Shown: positions 62,545-64,000 of the stretch, piece by piece | How the letters are laid out: every line of letters starts with the position of its first letter | Numbering within the stretch: the stretch's first letter is position 1 | Program-made: the position numbers and the translations under genes | The notes under the pieces: generated by a model | Told to the model about the DNA's origin: nothing | Seen by the model: only the letters and a program-made list of their open reading frames with translations | Database searches by the model: none | Assembly: GCA_937898445.1 (NCBI GenBank) | Contig: CALEJY010000250.1 | Span: 1 to 64,000, forward strand | Direction of reading: 5' to 3' | From: an uncultured Candidatus Melainabacteria bacterium | GTDB lineage: Bacteria > Cyanobacteriota > Vampirovibrionia > Gastranaerophilales > Gastranaerophilaceae | DNA: 64,000 nt

Positions 62545-63342
62545 TTATATTGATTTTAGTCTTTTATTTGTTATCTCTATCGCCCTTGGATTTAAATCAC
62601 ATCCTATATATTGTCTGTTTAATTCTTTTGCCACAACTAAACTCGTTCCACTACCACAAAAGAAATCAGCGATAATGTCCCCTTCATTAGAAGATGATTT
62701 AATTATTCTCTCTAATAATTCTTTCGGTTTTTGGGTGTCATAACCTACTCTTTCTCTGCTTGAAGAAGTTAATAATCCAATGTCCCATACATCTGTTATA
62801 TTTGCTCCTTCTTTCATAGGTGTATAATAATACCTCTTGTTCCCATCTTTATCTCTTCTACAAGTACGAACACACAATTCTCCTTTTTCATTTTTATGCC
62901 TAAATTCTTTTAATGTTTTTTCAGTATAAGGTTGATATTGCGTATTATATATGTATTTATTGCTTTTTGAATATCTTAATATATTGTCATGTTTACAACT
63001 TATATCTTTACTCCTAGATTGTCCTCCGTAATTCCATATAATATCGTTTCTAAAATTGTTAATACCGAAAATGTTATCCATTTCAACTTTTAAATAATGA
63101 ACCAACCTATAATCACATTGAATATAGATTAATCCGTTATTTTTTAAAACTCTTTTCATTTCAGACAATCTTGGTTTATACCATTTTATTGCTTGTTGTG
63201 GAGTACCTAATCTATCATCATAATCTTTAAAAATTTTACCTGTATTATAAAGAATATCGCAATAGATCAGGTTGATTTCCTCATCGTTTATTTGCTTTAA
63301 TAACTCTAAATTATCCATACAATAAACTCTATTTAATTCCAT
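62545..63342 (-). CDS. DNA adenine/cytosine N-methyltransferase (beta class) with atypical motif IV
   Basis: This 265-residue SAM-dependent DNA methyltransferase has motif order IV-X-I, the beta class. Motif IV is at residues 29-32 as DILY (IYCDILYNTGK) where DPPY is expected: both prolines are replaced. Motif X/VIII-type sequence TQKP is at 203-206. Motif I, DFFCGSGTS, is at 226-234, followed by YIGCDLN. The TQKP-to-FxGxG arrangement is standard for N4-cytosine/N6-adenine enzymes. It lies between terminase and portal, a moron-like insertion, with no restriction enzyme beside it, so it may protect phage DNA against host restriction. The altered motif may change activity; the catalytic Asp and Tyr are kept. 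Confidence 0.8.
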   Translation of the reverse strand: MELNRVYCMDNLELLKQINDEEINLIYCDILYNTGKIFKDYDDRLGTPQQAIKWYKPRLSEMKRVLKNNGLIYIQCDYRLVHYLKVEMDNIFGINNFRNDIIWNYGGQSRSKDISCKHDNILRYSKSNKYIYNTQYQPYTEKTLKEFRHKNEKGELCVRTCRRDKDGNKRYYYTPMKEGANITDVWDIGLLTSSSRERVGYDTQKPKELLERIIKSSSNEGDIIADFFCGSGTSLVVAKELNRQYIGCDLNPRAIEITNKRLKSI

Positions 63343-63359
63343 ATCATCACCCTTATTAA

Positions 63360-64000
63360 TTATACTAAGAATAAAATATCGTCACTATCGTCTCCGAAAC
63401 CTTCTTCTTGTGCTATTAAATTACTTAAAAATACTCCGTAGCCTAGTGAAGAATATCTATCTTTTCTATTTGCCCCTCTTTCAAAAAGTCTTATTTTACC
63501 TTCTTTACTTTCATGTCTCAAACTTATCATTTCGTTAACCATAATAGTTGTTTGAACAAAAGGAGCAAGCAATATAGCTTCTCTATAAGCCGCTTCGTCT
63601 AAATCTAGGTCTAAACTAGCTATTTTTTCAGTTACTAATATCTTGGCTTCTCTATCATTCATAGGAAGTATTAAATCTTTATCTGCTAATAATTTTCTTA
63701 CACTTACTGCTATTCTACTGTTGATTTCTGTGTTAGGCTGCATCGAATATACAAAAGGTAAGCCAGTTCTTTTAGATAAATCGTCAACTCTATTATCTTC
63801 ATTAAAACAAGTAAATCCATCGTATCTAACTCCTCTTTCTTCGTCATAATTGCTTTCTCTAACAAATTCCCAAACTGCTTCACCTATACCAGTTGTATCG
63901 AGGATTATTTTATCTGCTCCAAAATCATAGAATAATTGTTTTATTCTTATAGCTTGTTGTTTAGCAGGCATACCATTATGAGCCTCAAGATAGACAACAT
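63360..64000 (-). CDS. terL-like: Terminase large subunit, partial (C-terminal nuclease domain)
   Basis: The frame is open to the right edge, beginning ...VYLEAHNGMPAKQQAIRIK, so only the C-terminal 213 residues are seen. Residues after FYDFGADKIILDTTGIGEAV form the RNase H-like nuclease domain; LDTTG carries the probable metal-binding Asp. The protein ends EEGFGDDSDDILFLV. Terminase large subunit packages DNA into the prohead with its upstream ATPase domain, which is outside this window. It is the first gene of the late block, and its stop is 17 bp before the methyltransferase start. Confidence 0.8.
   Translation of the reverse strand, partial: VVYLEAHNGMPAKQQAIRIKQLFYDFGADKIILDTTGIGEAVWEFVRESNYDEERGVRYDGFTCFNEDNRVDDLSKRTGLPFVYSMQPNTEINSRIAVSVRKLLADKDLILPMNDREAKILVTEKIASLDLDLDEAAYREAILLAPFVQTTIMVNEMISLRHESKEGKIRLFERGANRKDRYSSLGYGVFLSNLIAQEEGFGDDSDDILFLV

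Overview
The window is 64 kb of a large, AT-rich, long-tailed (siphovirus-type) bacteriophage genome. The host is probably a Clostridia-like Bacillota: AT-rich codons, strong GGAGG/GGTGAT ribosome sites, BppU-type baseplate proteins, a zinc amidase endolysin, a phi-LC3-type holin and a CotH-like virion protein all fit. Every gene I can support lies on the minus strand, so the genome reads right to left. I saw no tRNA, integrase, reverse transcriptase or CRISPR array.

Layout in transcription order (right to left). (1) Packaging and head, 64.0-54.9 kb: large terminase (cut by the edge), a DNA methyltransferase with an unusual motif IV, portal, a subtilisin-like serine protease, a small protein, a protease/scaffold-like protein, a decoration-like protein, major capsid protein and connectors. 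(2) Tail, 54.9-38.3 kb: tail-completion-type proteins, an intron-split major tail protein, a probable tail chaperone, an intron-split giant tape measure of about 3,116 residues, Dit and a Tal/hub-like protein. (3) Tail tip and lysis, 38.3-25.1 kb: a 1,798-residue helical-repeat fibre, a 1,284-residue multi-enzyme tail lysin, a CmpB-type membrane protein, XhlA-like protein, holin, two BppU-like proteins and a repeat-tipped protein. (4) Accessory virion enzymes and fibres, 25.1-4.7 kb: an intron-split lamin-tail/metallophosphoesterase protein, an intron-split LamG/CotH-kinase/leucine-rich-repeat protein of about 2,069 residues, then about ten modular fibre paralogues with the endolysin embedded among them, ending at a strong terminator. 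(5) Plasmid-like module, 4.6-0 kb: ParM-like actin and ParR-like adaptor behind a promoter flanked by two near-identical 15-bp repeats, a structured RNA, small DNA-binding-type proteins, two small membrane proteins and a HerA/FtsK/coupling-protein-like ATPase that runs off the left edge.

Four group I introns with related EDxHD-type homing endonucleases interrupt four virion genes. Two sit inside catalytic motifs (CotH DLD and metallophosphoesterase GHxH). Two occupy the same 10-nt target in unrelated genes, evidence of intron spread within the genome. The actin segregation locus next to conjugation-like membrane and ATPase genes suggests a phage-plasmid whose prophage is an extrachromosomal replicon. 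The most novel-looking parts are that transfer-like module, the intron family and the enzyme-rich tail. All calls are from reading the sequence; no database search was run.
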